The notes under the pieces: generated by a model
What the model was told of the DNA's origin: nothing
Databases searched by the model: none
What the model saw: only the letters and a program-made list of their open reading frames with translations
Assembly: GCA_004194705.1 (NCBI GenBank)
Contig: SADC01000318.1
Coordinates: 372,001-436,000, forward strand
DNA from: Ditylenchus dipsaci
Taxonomy: Eukaryota; Nematoda; Chromadorea; Rhabditida; Anguinidae
Direction: 5' to 3'
Length of the DNA: 64,000 bases
Part shown: positions 12,600 to 26,800 of the stretch, piece after piece
Numbering within the stretch: position 1 is the stretch's first letter
Layout of the letters: each line of letters begins with the position of its first letter
Position numbers and translations under genes: made by a program

Positions 12600-13740
12600 C
12601 TGAGAAAAGCCTGAGAATGCTTTGTTGTTTTATCTGATTCCACTACGGGGGATTTTGTTTGCGAATTTGTTTGGAGAAAATAGCGCTCCAAATTGTATAT
12701 TGTTAATCCTTTCGATGATTTTATTGGCAGTGTTCACAAAATTGTAATAAATTTCAAATACTTGTTTCAATTTCAATTAAATTTCAATTAAATTTTAAAT
12801 TTCAAATACTTTTCAAATACTTCCTTAAAATAGCTTCAGTTTTCTAATTGACGCCACAATTATTTTACCCCTTTGAGGTGAGCCAAATTCGGTTGGCCAA
12901 ATTTTGGCCAATCCATAATTCAACTTTTCTGACATTTTTTCCTGCCATTGCTACTTTCTTCCCTGGTTTCTTATAAAATGCAAAAACCTATTTAATCCCC
13001 GAGACGCCGGCAAAAGACACAACCCTGATGTAACATTCATAGAAAAAATGAATTATTTTTGGGCACTACACTTCTTATCACTGCTTCGTTCATGGTTGAC
13101 TGTGTGACGGTATTGCCTGCTTTAGTAATTGAAAATGGTCTAGTAAAAATAATTACATTTACAATTTTATCAATGAAAAGCGAAAACCAAGAATCGATAA
13201 CAAGAACAAAATACAATAGCCAAACACAGTTTTCCTTTCTTATATTTTATTTTTCTTTTATTGAAAAATAGCGTCAATTTCCAGAGCGTGCATCATTCAA
13301 ATTCAATCGTTGCTGGATCCGACAATTTTTTTAAAAGTTTTAAAGGGAGGGTGAAAGCTGTTAAGGAGATTGTCTCGACATGAAAGGATTTAGGTTGGTT
13401 TTAGAGCCATATTTTGCCGACAACTCGCTGTTGCGATCTCAAATAAACTTGTTCAGAATTAGAAGTTGGTTTAGCATCATCCATGTCACAATTTTTAAAT
13501 TCCTTCAAAAAATGCCCTAAAATCAAAATGGAAAAGGAGAAAAAACCCATCGAAAAAAGGTTGATTATTCTTCTATTGCGTTTGGATTTCAGGACATTTT
13601 TTGAAGGGATTCAAAAATTCTGATATTGCTGATGCTAATCCAACTCTTAATTCTACACAAGTTTGTCTGAGATTGCAATACCGAGTTTTCGACAAAATAT
13701 GGCTGTAAAACCACATTTTAAAAAACAGAACTAGGATTAA
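12600..13740. other. No gene recognised; left arm of a large inverted pair
   Basis: GGTGAAAGCTGTTAAGGAGA at 13351 has its inverse at about 14055-14075, enclosing the exon-capturing MITE. Confidence 0.5.
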
Positions 13741-13749
13741 TAAAACTAG

Positions 13750-13990
13750 TAGGGTTATCGAGTCGAAGGCTCGAAATCGAACTTTCGGCTCGAAGTTCGA
13801 TTTTTTCGAACTTCGAGCTTCGAGCCGAGCCAAAGGCTCGAAATTTTCGAGCTTCAAAATGCTAGCTGATCAGCCGGAGGCCATCGACTGCAACAGCCCT
13901 AACATAACCGAAAACTGGTTCGAACAGAAATACGACCAATTTAAAATTTAAAATTTTTTCGAAGAAAATTTCGAAGGCTCGACAACCCTA
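13750..13990. mobile_element. hAT-like MITE carrying a captured host exon fragment
   Basis: The ends TAGGGTTATCGAG and (reverse) TAGGGTTGTCGAG are flanked by 8-bp duplications AAAACTAG (13742-13749, 13991-13998). Inside, positions 13858-13944 are identical to 14998-15084 in the first exon of the S28 protease. Confidence 0.8.
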
Positions 13991-14109
13991 AAAACTAGGA
14001 TTAATTATTTCGTGTCGAGACAATCTTAACAGGAGACAATCGTCGAGACAATCTTAACAGCTTTCACCTTGCCTTTAAGCACTTTTTTTTCAATTTCGAT
14101 ATTGATATA

Positions 14110-14360
14110 CCGTATTTCTTCTAATTGCCGCACAGTCTCTAATAACCGCACAACCCAAACTTTGAGGACTTATATCTCGGAGGAGAGTGAATATGTTGAT
14201 CAGCTGTTTGATGCATTTTCTTAACTCCCACGAGCTTTACCGATTCCACTTTTCAGATCTTGGTTGAGCACCCGAAAATTTCGAGATCAAATTCAGAAAT
14301 TTCCGATTTTCGGGTGTTTGAAAAATAAGCGCACATGTTCGGCAATTAGAAGGAATACGG
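14110..14360. mobile_element. CCGTATTTCTTCTAATTGCC-type MITE
   Basis: 251 bp with TA on both sides and inverted ends CCGTATT(T/C)CTTCTAATTGC. It lies 500 bp before the S28 start. Confidence 0.75.
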
Positions 14361-14847
14361 TATTCATGAATCACCTCTTTTTCAAAATGCTTTTGAACTA
14401 AGAACTTTAAATAGGGCATCAGAAATTTTTAAAATATGCCTGGTGTACAAGATAGGCTCTTAAGGTGTGAGCAGCCCAACTTTAGGTCATATCTCAACAA
14501 CAAAGCATCTTTTAAAAATTCTGCTTTGTGGCTCTGATGCTGGAAGACATTTCGTGTACAAATTATCGTTACAGCAATTGAAAGTGTCTCACCTCCAACT
14601 GTTGTAACAGGCCATAAATATTTTTTATATTTTTTTTAATAGTCTACTTTTTATCTTCGCATCTAAAGTATTTTTTTGCATTTACCCAAAGATTTAGATT
14701 TTTTAGGTCGCAACACTGCAATACTAGAAATTTTTTGGCTTTGAGACATACGATCGTGATTGGCAAAAAAAATACTTTAAAATTGGGATAAAAATACGCG
14801 GGACCAAAAGTTGGGATCATACTTGCAAAGTAATAGTTCGAAAAATT

Positions 14848-14857
14848 GATTTTTCAG
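14848..14857 (+). promoter_or_regulatory. Candidate trans-splice acceptor of S28
   Basis: GATTTTTCAG ends 27 nt before the ATG at 14885, with no coding exon seen upstream. Confidence 0.5.
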
Positions 14858-14884
14858 AAAAGAAGTTTTCAAATTTGGAAAAAG

Positions 14885-17800
14885 ATGACTATCTATCCAG
14901 CAATCCTTCTGCTAATAGCACTTGGTGTGTGCAGCGGCGGTCTAGCTCCGTTTATAGTACGAAACAATCTGCAGCAGCGCTACAAACAAGAACTTCGAAT
15001 GCTAGCTGATCAGCCGGAGGCCATCGACTGCAACAGCCCTAACATAACCGAAAACTGGTTCGAACAGAAATACGACCAATTTAACCAAACTGACACCAGA
15101 ACCTATCAACAAGTTAGTTTGTCGAATTATTGTTAACATTTTAAAAATGCTTTAAAAAAATGCAAATAAAAAATTGACGCTACTATGTTAGATCGGTCAA
15201 GTATTTAGAGTGCCCGCTTCTGGCTTTTTTCTGCCCGTGTTTGCTTCTTTCTGCCCGCTTTTTTGAAAATTATCGATCATAAATCTTTCTAAACACTCCT
15301 GAACCCTCTTTTTACTCTACTTCAAAGCTTTTCCTGGTGCAGTTTATTGCTCTGTCGAATGGTATAAGTGATAACTAAAAAAATGACTTTATGACATTTT
15401 TTGTTGCATATTCAAGTGTCAACAACGTTTTTGAAAAATGGCACAATTATTTCTTTGAACCAAAATTTTTACATTGAATTGTCATAAATACTAAAGTTGG
15501 CCTATCTATAAAGCGTCCAAATGACAGGGTGGGCCAGTGTATGTTAGGACAGACTCAAAAAGGCTTTCTCGATGTTTAAAAAAGTAAGAAAAACAGGTTT
15601 GAGTTGGTCCTAAAATACGCTGGCCTACCCTTTCCTAAGCCCAAAAATCAACAGGGGACCAAGGCGAAAATGGGTCCGATTCTTTAATAGGGCCGATTTT
15701 TTTCACCATCGTGTTCAGCGTGAAATTCCGCACCAAAATAGGCTCTTAGGACAATCAGTTATTCCAGTGTTAAAGGTGTTTTCGGTGGTTGGGAGTGTTT
15801 CAAAGTTGTTTGGAATGTTGATGCTACTCGTTTAAGGGGGGGGGGAGGGTGTTAAAACCCAGTAGCGCCGGAATGTTTTTTGTTGTTAAGGGTTTTTTAG
15901 GTGGTATTTCGAGATTTTTGGTGGTTCGGGTAGTTTAGGGTGGTATGTGGTGTTTTGGGATAGTATGGACACAAGTTAGAAATTTGCGAAAAAACGTAAA
16001 AAAACTGCCCCAAAGTCTCCCTTTTGTTATTGAACGTAAATACATAAATTTGGCCAAGCTTCCATTTACCTTTTTATGGGAGGCAACCAGCTCACCAACA
16101 AAAAACTCGCCAACGTAAAATACTCGCCAACAAAAAATTCGATTTAAAGGCCTCTTATGACCGGTCCCAAGGGGGCCGTTAAATCGAATTTTTTGTTGGC
16201 GAGTTTTTTGATAGATAGTTTTGCCGTTGGCAAGTTTTCGGTAGCGTCCGCTTTTTAGTTTTACTAATAACTTTTTTTAGCAATAAGTTATTTAGCACTA
16301 TTTTGTGAACTGGAAATTCCACGACAACCAAACTAACAGTGCCCAGCCTGTGGTGTTTTTGCAGATTGGAGGAGAAGGAGAGATACCGAAACGATGGGTC
16401 TGTCTGGAAAACTACACCTACATGGTATTGGCCAAGGAAAATAATGCTATCGTGGTTCAGTTAGAGCACAGATTTTTCGGCAAGAACTTGAATATGACGT
16501 AGGTTTTTTGCTGGTGTTATTTTGTTAACCGTTCGATAACCATCGCGTAGGAGTGATACACAAATTAGCAAAGAATTAATACTTTAGTGACTTGTCCACC
16601 TCCAACCTGCAGTACTTGACAACGGAACAAGCCTTAGCTGACATCGCTGCGTTTATTCCTGCTTTCAGCGAAGCTAATAAACTCGTCAATCCTCGATGGG
16701 TGGCTTTTGGTGGATCTTATCCAGGTAAATACTCTTTTTTCAATAAATTTCTGATACGTTTAAATAGGGTTGCATTCGGTCGGTTAACCGAATCCGAAGG
16801 TTTTTTACCACTATGCTAATTTTTTTTTGAAAATTTTCGACTCTTTTATTTTAAATTTGGAGGGTCGAATCTAGGGGTAAAATGGCTGATTTTATTATAA
16901 AAATGCAGTCAAAAAATAGATTTTGAGGTTTAGCCCAAAATGGGTTTCTGGTATATGCCTTTTTTTGCTTTTTTGAATACCATTTCGCTTGACATTCTGA
17001 TTGGTGTCAATTTCTCAGCTACCTTTTTTTTATTTATCAAATACTGATCAATAATATAGCTCATTCACTCAGTTTCGTTCAGGTCCTCAGGTGGAATTCT
17101 TTGAAGCAGTTCATACAGAGACCAACGTTGCACTTATTGCAAATGTCTTTTATTCGACTATCGCAAACTCCACAGTACGGTCTTGAATCGGTTGGCACCA
17201 TCTAATGATTAAAACTATCGAATCGTACTGAGTCTGCAACACGGTTGGATTTCTTCACAACGGGCTCAGAAGATTTATGTCCAACGTGGAAAGGAGCCAC
17301 CGCATTCGAGATGGTCTCGTAGCGCCGGAAACCGAGGTAGTCCAACTTTCCTCTAATGACCTGATGTTGCCAGGCATTATGTATTGCTGAATGGTTGCAG
17401 AAGGCGAAGCAAGAAAGCCACCATTTTTTTTGCTTTTGATGCTCACGCGGCAATTGCTGATGTTTTGTTCCATGCGATTGACTCCTACCATGAATGTGTT
17501 GTATGCGCCGACCACAATTGGTTAAGGAATCGGGCCTTTTCACCTGCCTCTTTAGACCATCTCATTGCTTAATTCATTGAGAAGATCGGATCCACAGTGC
17601 TCAAGATGGTAACTGGCCTATTATCGTTCCATGAGACTATGAGAACTTCTGCAAGTTTACGTCTGAACATTATATGTATAATGAACCTGTCGATCAGATA
17701 AGCTAGCAAAGAAAAAGCTAACAAACAGCCTAGGGTTGTACAATGGGAATATTCCCGGGAATATTTCCGGGAATATTCCCGGGAACATTGGGAATATTCC

Positions 17801-20800
17801 CGGGTTTCCCGATATTTTCCCCTATATTGGAATATTCCCGGGAATATTCCCAATGTTCCCGGGAATATTCCCGGGTTTTCTATATTTCCGGGAATTTCTA
17901 CAACTCTAAAACAGCCGATAAACATTGCATTCATACACGCCAACAACCCGCCGATAATTATTATAACAACCCTATGGTATTTAAAAAAACAGCCAATTTT
18001 GGGCCAAATCTCGAAATTTTGTCAACAAAACCTATTTTTTGACTGCATTTTTATAATAAAACCAGCCATTTTACCCTAGATTTGACCTTCCAAGTGCAAA
18101 ATTAAAAAGTCGAAAATTTTCAAAAAAAAATTAATTCGGGCAAAAACAGGTTAATACTGAACTTTACCAATGAAGCTCTTGATTTTATTGCTCTTGCTCT
18201 AGTATGCTTTATTGCTGTTTCAAATTATACTTAAGAGCAACAAACCCAGCGAGTCATATAGACATCTCGGAGGCTCTATCTCTATATAATGTTCGGCATG
18301 TGTGGTCCTCTTATTTTTCTTTATATATTTGAGTTTTTATAGCTTTTCTTTAACAATATCAAAGGATATCCAGATGAGGTAGCCGGGAAGTACCAAGGCA
18401 TGGTTACAGGTTTAAAAACTGGTGGCAGCATACATTATTATTTTGTCTCGCAGAGATTAGTTAGTGTAATTGGGATTTTTAGGTGGGCAGGTAGGGTAGG
18501 TAGGTTGCCTGTTGGAGTAGGTGACTGACCTGGTCGGGAAGGTAAGTGGCAAGGTAGGGTAGGTAAAAGATGGCCAAAAAATTCTGAAAATATTAAAAAA
18601 ATTTGCGTATGTAACTCCTTGCCCCATCGATTTTCCCAGGAAAATCGATGACAGTAGCAGGATGGCACCTCAACCACCAGGGTAAAGACCGAACTACTAG
18701 AATGAATAACATGGATACCCTTCAACCATCAGGATGAAGCCCGAACCAGGTGGATATTCGGAGCTCGAGGTACACAGAAGAAAGGTAGTAGAAATAAAGC
18801 CCACTAGAGAAAGAAAAATAAAAATCAAAAGCTTGATTGGTAAAGTTTAGTATTAAAATGTACAATGATAACAGTGAAAGCACCAATAAACTAACATTTC
18901 GAATATACGGTCGTCGATTTAAATGAAAAAAAACTGCGCGAAAGAAATAACTGGTTAAAGAACGTCAAGATGATGGTACAAAAGCAAATATTGGTTTCGA
19001 AAAAGTAGAAAAAAGCTTTGTTCCCTAAAAGGAACAGGGAAGAAATGGTCTCAGTTTTCATAAGGAACTGAGACTAATTTGGGGTTTGAGACTAAAATAG
19101 TCTCATAGTCTCTTTGTCTCAAATAGTCTCAGATAGTCTCAAATAGGAACATTTTTGAAACTATTTCGAGATTATTTCAGAAGGAAAGGGAACAAATGTC
19201 AATCCCTGTTACTAACCCAATTTTGAGCATACGCAGTAAAGTGCATTTTAGCCGCGATTAACATGCTTATTAAGAAAAAATTATAAAATTTGAAAAAATC
19301 CACAAAAAAGTCTTACATGGATAAAAACACTTGACACGCCGTGTCAACGAATTTTCACGTCAAATGTTGTTGTTTTTGGAATATTCGTATTTGGCTTGTT
19401 ACCAAATATGTAATTTGTTTTGCAAAAACGAGAGCATCGTAGTGTGCGCGGCAACCAGACAAATACAGTTTTTTGTTGTTTTGTCGCGCGACAAATACAG
19501 TTTTGTTGTATATGTCGTGTCGAAACTGTCGCGCGACAAATACAGTTTTTTCAATGTTTGTCGCGCGACAAATACAGTATTTTTTATTTTGTCGCGCGAC
19601 AAATACAGTTTTTGTTGTATCTGTCGCGCGACAAACATTACTTTTTGTTGTTTCTGTCGCACGACAAACATTATTTATAGTTTATCAGTTTATTTATCGT
19701 TGTCATTAATAGATCTTGTTTAGATCCGTCGACATGTCTAGCGAATCTGAAGATGAAAATGGTGATGAGCTTAGTTTTCTTCTCAGGGAACCAATCGAGC
19801 GTGAAGATGTCAGCAGCAGAGGAAAACGTATCGTCTGGGCCAATAGCTACTCTTATACGCATCGCAACGTAAGTTTTCATTATGTTTGGTTGAGCTGTAC
19901 AATAATACGCTCAGGAAAGTTCGAGAATAATTGGTGTCCATTTCTTCGTCTGTCAGCAACAAGCATATCGTGCTGCAGCGACCAGTGACAAATAATGCCG
20001 TGGAATCGTGGAATAAAGAATATAGCGCGCACTTTCCTGGTGGTGGCAAGCCTGAGCGCAGCAAGGTCATTCGGCATCAGATGGATGAAGAAGAAGCAGT
20101 TCGGCATCTCATTACCAGGTTTCATCTTTTTTAACATTTTCAAACAGTATTATGTTTAGGCATGAAAGAAAACCGGAAGAAGATTTTCGCAACATCAGGG
20201 CCAAGCAACTGGAATCCGAAGAACGAATTCATGCAATCGTCAACGAGTGGAATGCTCAAAGAAAGAACATCCAGGAAAACCGTCAGATGAAAAGCTACTC
20301 GAATTTCTTCGCTCTATTCGAGATTCGCTGTGCTATCCAAGGGGACCAATCCGGATAATTGTTATATTTGTGAGTAATCATAACAAAACAATGTGGTACG
20401 ATAAAAACAACAAAAACTGTATTTGTCGCGCGACAAAAACAACAAAAAACTGTATTTGTCGCGCGACGAAAACAACAAAAAACTGTATCTGTCGCGCGAC
20501 AAAAATTTTAAAAACTGTATTTGTCGCGCGACAAAAACAACAAAAAACTGTATTGTCGGGCGACAAATTTTACAAAAACTGTATTTGTCTGGTTGCCGTG
20601 TGCGCATTTAAGGGTCAAGAGTTGTATAAACATGATTTACAATATATTAAAAAATGTGCATCGCCCGCACAAGTACCAAATATTCAGGTTCATTGGCTGC
20701 CTGGTTGCGCATCAAGTACCAAATCTGACAGTGGGCAATGTGGCTAGTTCCGCTCCTCTCTGGCCTAAAGTGAACTTCTGGGTGGGATTTTCTATGGAAA

Positions 20801-23800
20801 ATCGGCGCTACCGGAGTATACCCCCCCCCCAAATGGAATTTTTTTAAAGTGTTTCCAAACACCCTATATCGACTCAAAATCGCCTCAGAAGCTCGAAAAA
20901 GGCATTATTTTTGTGTTCTAGTCAATAAAAATTGAGTTTTGGGACCACCCAAATATACCTATTTGACCATTTTTGAAGGTTTTAGGTCTGTATTTGGGTG
21001 GGATGGACCAAAAGGGGCCAATTTAGTGTGAAAAGGAAGATGTTGAACATAGTTTTGTTGACTGGGCCTACCGCATAAATAAACTCTGGTATGCATACAT
21101 TTTTTATGCATCCAGAGTCACTTTCGAGTGATTTGCGTCTAAGGTATGTGGGTGTGCGCATCTCAACCCCAAGCAACCAAGCCCCCTGCGCCCCCGAAGG
21201 GGGGCGCAGGGGGCTTGGATGGTTAGAGATGCGCGCACTCACTTACCTTAGACATAATTCCGAGAAGACTCTTGAACAAAAATGCATTTAGAGACTATTT
21301 TTGCCCAGCTCCAGTGACCAAAACATGCCAAAACAGGCAAATGGTCAAAATTTCAAAATGTCCAAAACTCAATTTTTTATTAACCAGAACTCAAAAATGA
21401 TGTCATTTTTGAACTCCCGAGGCAATTTTGGGTCGATATAGGGTGTTTTAAAACACTTTAAAAAAAATTTCATTTGGGGGGGGGGGGTATACTCCGGTAG
21501 GGTCGGAAAATCTATGCTCAAACTGATCTGAAATTAATTCAGAATACTCCGATGTGATGGAGAAGACAATCAAGTCCACATCAGAAGAATGTTACAAAAA
21601 TGTGGGGACGCTTTCAAAGAGCTCAAAAAAATGACGCTGACCGATAAGGGAAGAAGTAAACTCAGCCAAATGTTCCAGTAATCTTTTAATCGAAAATCAA
21701 CTATTTTTCCTAGTAGCAATCGAGGAAAATTCTAATTTTCAGTATTTACCCTCCACTGAAAGGTGTACCAGACGACATAACTAACTTCTATGGAGAAGTT
21801 TTTAATGTTTTCCAAGGCTTGATCCAATACACCTATGATGCTAGAGTCTGCTTTAGAATTATTCTTGTGTTATTTTAAAAAAACTCTTGTTTCAGACCAG
21901 TGCAACACTGAACGGCCTGAATATTTCTCAAGCCTGCAACATAATGAACGAAAATGAAAGTTCGTTGGTGAAGCGCTTAGCAGATGTCATGGATTGGGAC
22001 GAAAATCTAGAAAGTGAAGGACTACGCGATCAAAAGTCCCTAGACGTCCGCTACAGGAAGGCCTAAAGGACATTCGGAACGTGAGCCTAGATGGACGTGA
22101 GTGTTTTTCTGGTGTGGCAAAACTTGGGCAATAAGATTTGAGATCATATGATTTTATAATGCAATTTGAGAGATCGTGAGATTTGAACTGCAAGAAATGC
22201 GTCTTAAAATTTGCGCTTCATATTTATATGTTGCAATATTTGCGCCACTCGATATGATGTGTAGTTTTAAAACCAAACTGAAAAAGCTATGGCATTTCAA
22301 AGTGGATCAAATTTTATGGACGCCTGTAAATCTCCTGGGTGAGTTTACTCAGTTCTACGACCAAAGATATCGAGTAGTCGATCGAGTAATCGTACGTTTG
22401 AATTGGCGGAGACAGCTTTTTTAATCCAAAAAATGCATAAAAGAAATGATATTAACTTTGAAAGGGCATGCCCGTGTACGACACGGAGGAAACGTGAGTA
22501 ACCGCAGTGATTTTTATATAACTTTTTTTTTAAATTTTTATATACACTCTCATCTAGATTTTTTTAAAAACCAGGGTTTTTGGACGATCGCACTCTACTC
22601 TTTCGAGTCATTCCGAACGACCCAAAAGAGTGTAGTTTTAGATGAAAGAGAACTGTCGCTCGCCAATTCAAATTTCTCACATGCCTGATTCCAAAAAACC
22701 ATAGTCCTTCAAGTTTTCTGACTGGTTTCCAAAAGGTCATCAATATTAGATTTGATGCAAAATGAGTGAAAATTAAACGATTAAAAAAATTGCTGATCCC
22801 GAGCAGGGGCCTTAACACGAGAAGGACGGGCGGTAAGAAATGTGGTAAAGTTTCACGCTCAACATGATGTTGAAAATTTAAAAAAAGCGGCAGTATTTAA
22901 TAGCCAGCTGCCCTTGTGAACCAGCCAAGTCATGCTTGTCGCTCATGTTACTTGAAATTAGTAGATCTCGTCAATTTTTAATATCAATTTCAATGATTAA
23001 TGGTTAAAAAAAGCGCATATCTTGGGATTTCAATTGAAATATCATCGAGGTATTCATGAAAATCAAATTTGAAAATTTATTTCGAAGAAACAGTTGTGTC
23101 ATTTTTCAAAGACGTTGTTAATACTTGGATTTGCAGAAAAAAGTGTGATAAGGTCATGTGTTTGGATATCAATGTACACTCAAAACTCGATTTAACATAC
23201 AGCACCTGGACCCAGTCCTCAGGGTGTATGATAAGTCGAGCTTTGAGTGTATACTATTCGAAAGAGCAAGAAAAGCTGCACCTGAAAATGCTTTGAAGTA
23301 AAACAAAAGCAGGCTTTTGAAGTGTTTAGCAAGACTTTCAAAAAAAAAAGATTAAAAAAGATTTTGACGTGAAACTTTGATTTCGTCGCAGAAACCAAAA
23401 TTTTTGACACCGGATTCAGGTTCAGCGTGGTCGATTTGCTTGAAAAACTGTCCTTGAACCTTACAGTTTGCTGTGAAATTTCGAATCCCGCTCAAGACAA
23501 AAACACACAAAACACTCAAATTTTAAACATTCGAGATTTGAATAATTGTTGTCTTGAACAGAATTAAAAATTTCATAGCAAATGGAAAAGTGGCTCTCTC
23601 CTGCTAGCTAAACTGGGGGAAATGGGGGTTGCCCAAAAATCGGTTTAAACCACTTTTTGTGCGTTTTAGCTGCTGAAACGTGTAGAGAGCATGTTTTTAG
23701 GGTGCGGTCGACCATTTTTGGAAAAAATTTTTGACCAAATTTTCACTTTTTGCCTTGGGGGCCAAGGTGAATGTTAGTAAGTACATTTACTCATGTATTT

Positions 23801-26800
23801 CTCGTAAACCAAAAATAATTTTGAAGATAGTTTTGATAGCTGGGACCTACTGCATAAATAAACTCTGGTTTGCATATTATTATCCATCTAGAGTCTTTTT
23901 TGAGTGTTTGGTCTCAAGGTTATGGGTGTGTGCGCATTTCTTCAAGACCTCTACACCCCCTCCGGGGCGTAGGGGGCTTAAGAGTTAGAGATGCGCGCAC
24001 TCACTTACCTTAGAGATGAATCCGAAAAGGATCTTGACAATAAATGCATCTAGATACTCTTTTCGCCCAGTTCTAGTGATAAAAATAAGGTAAAAAGTCA
24101 ATTAAAGGGGCATGCCCGTGCCCGACATGGAGAAAAGGCGGGGACCAGCATATCTTTTTTTCTCGGCAAACTTTTAAATTTGTTCTTGTGTAGATTTTTT
24201 AAGTTTTCTGCCTGATTTTTAAAAGTACCGTAAGGTCATCAATATCAGATTTGACGCAAACCGATTAAAAAATGGAACGATTCGAAAAAAATTGCTGGTC
24301 CCCGCCTTAACTTTTTGAAACGCACGGGCATGCCCCTTTAAAAAGGTATCCAGGTACTTTTCAGGTAGGTACCCTCCTACCTTGATCCTCAAGGCAAAAA
24401 GTGAAAACTTGGTAAAAAAAAATTCAAAAATGGTTGACCGCGCTCTAAAAACATGTTTTCTACACGTTTTAACAGCTAAAACGCACGAAAAAGTGGTTTA
24501 AACCGATTTTTGGGCGACCCCCATATAAGGCATTCGGCCCTCTTGTTTTCGCCCAAATTCTTTGCGCCAAAAATCGTTATAGCCAAAAACGTTAAATTTT
24601 TAATTAATTAGTTTGCTACATATGATTTTTCTAACTAATTTTGTGGATATTATCATTTACAAGTTAATACTCAAATTGATGCCAGAGAGAACGGCTACAT
24701 TTTGCGCATAAAGTTGTAAATTAACATGTCTGCAATATTACTAAAAAACCCAAATTTCCGGGATCTTGGACTTTTTGAGAACTTTTGGGGTATTTAGTAA
24801 AATTTGCAGACATGGTCATTCAAAACCTTATACGCAAAATGTAGGCCTTTTTCTTGTAAACTAATTAATGAAAAATATGGGGCGTAACCGTTTCGCCAAC
24901 TGCATCATTTCGCCAATGAGATCATTTCGCCAATGAGATCACTCCGCCATTGCATCTTTTCGCCAATGGACTCTTTTCGCGTACATTCTGGATTTCTTTG
25001 GCAAATAAGCGGTGAGAAGTGAAAATGTTATTTAATTCTTTAAATAGGATACACATCCAATAGCGAATAGATGATCTCTCAGGTTCGACTTCCAGTGGGT
25101 GCATAACCTATTCTTTTACTCTATATTTTTAAACAAGTTCACTGACCACTGAGGTCAAAAACTATCTAGAATTGATTGGAATCAATTCAAGCACTGCAGT
25201 CACCAAATTCCCTAATTTTGGGAGTTCGTCAAATGACCATCCAAATGAAAGAAAACCATCCAAAATGATGCATACTTAGTTTTATATTGCCTCAACGACT
25301 ACCAATTTTATATATTTGTCGACGCTTCAGTAACTTTCTAGAGTAAGAATTTCACGGGGAACCGGATAGGAATTTTTCCACGCCATAATCACTTCAGAAA
25401 AGTGGGTAGCAAGCAAAGTTTTTACCAAGGAAGAAAAGAGTATTTTTGAGGGGTAGGATTTTGGTATTATTTGGGAACTGACGTTTGTTTCGCAATTTTT
25501 ATTTACATGATGATTTACAATCAAATACTGAAAATGACGTCAGGAAGCAGAGCTACATTTTAAGTATAAGCTTATAAATAACCGTGTAAATTAAAATTGT
25601 AAAAAAAACGCCAGTTCCAAAATAATACAGAAAAGTTCCAGGAAAGCCCTGGGAAGAATGGCATGGATTTGGACATCGTACAGTGTTTCTTAAATTTTAG
25701 CTCTGACTAAATATAACTTTTATTCTCTGTTTGATAACTCAAATCAAAGTTTAGAATCTTGGCTACATTTTGGTATATGGAACGTGTGAATTGTTGAAAA
25801 AAGTCAAAAAATATCAACCAAGATAGTCAAGGAAAAACTCTCAAAAACCATCAATTTTCGGCAATTTAGCCTATGTTCGCCTAGATAAAAACTTCAATGG
25901 GTGTGAAAGCCTGCGCTGATAATCTTATTGTTTAGAAAAGAGTGTTAAGAACATTTGACACCGAATTTATCATTCAAAGGAGATAAAAAAGGGACAGGGC
26001 CCTCAAGTAACCCTTCTCCCCCCAAAGAGTATTTTTCTCTGAGCTGACTTTGTTCACTTTTCACCCATTTTCCAGCTTATGAGCATATGAAACCGAGTGT
26101 ATTTGGCCGCTTCGCGGCAAGAGACTAACACACTCCTCATTACAAGGGATTGGGGTGAAAAAAATCAAGGGATTCGAAAAAAGTATCCTTAGAGAACAAT
26201 ACTCTTTGTAGGGGGGTTACTTGGGGCCTTCACGAAAAAAGGTATCCACCAGTGTTTTGCTGAGGACACTTGTTGGGCCTGTGAGTGAGAGTGAGTGAGA
26301 ATGACATTTGTCCTCAGAGTATGTGAGTGAGAGTGAGTGATAAATTTTGAGTCCTCAATCAAAATCGGAATCGCAGAATCAGTAGATCTCGTGGGAGTTT
26401 AGAAAACGTAAAAAACAGATTAGCAAAATATTTGCTCTGGGCTGATACAGAGGTCCTCAAAGTTAGGGGTGGGCGCTTATTAGAAAAAATACGGTAAGCC
26501 AAAATCGGATATTTTTGAAGGTGAGGACGTTTTTTTGGCCTATGAGTGAGAGTGAGTGAGATTCTCACTCGGAGTGAGTTCAGTATAACACTATTATCCA
26601 CCCACTGGAAGTCGAACCTGAGAGATCATCTATTCGCTATTGGATGTGTACCCTATTTAAAGAATTGAATCACAATTTCACTTCTCAGCGCTTATTCACC
26701 AAAGAAATCAAGATTATACGCGAAAAGAGTTGATCGGCGAAAAGATGCCGTTGGCGAAAAGATGCATTAGCGAAATGATCTCATTGGCGAAAAGTTGCTG

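Larger units (their letters stand above)
16788..18150. mobile_element. piggyBac-type element remnant flanked by TTAA
   Basis: TTAA occurs at 16784-16787 and 18151-18154, immediately outside long imperfect inverted repeats (about 16788-16930 against 17990-18150; both share a GAAAATTTTCGACT core and GGTAAAATGGCTG). The interior encodes piggyBac transposase segments on the minus strand. It is in S28 intron 3 and is itself interrupted by a hAT-like MITE at 17731-17908. Confidence 0.75.

Noticed and set aside
17569..17946. 125-codon frame with YSREYS repeats
   Set aside because: Part is the palindromic GGGAATATTCCC MITE; only the piece after the MITE is transposase-derived and is reported as such.
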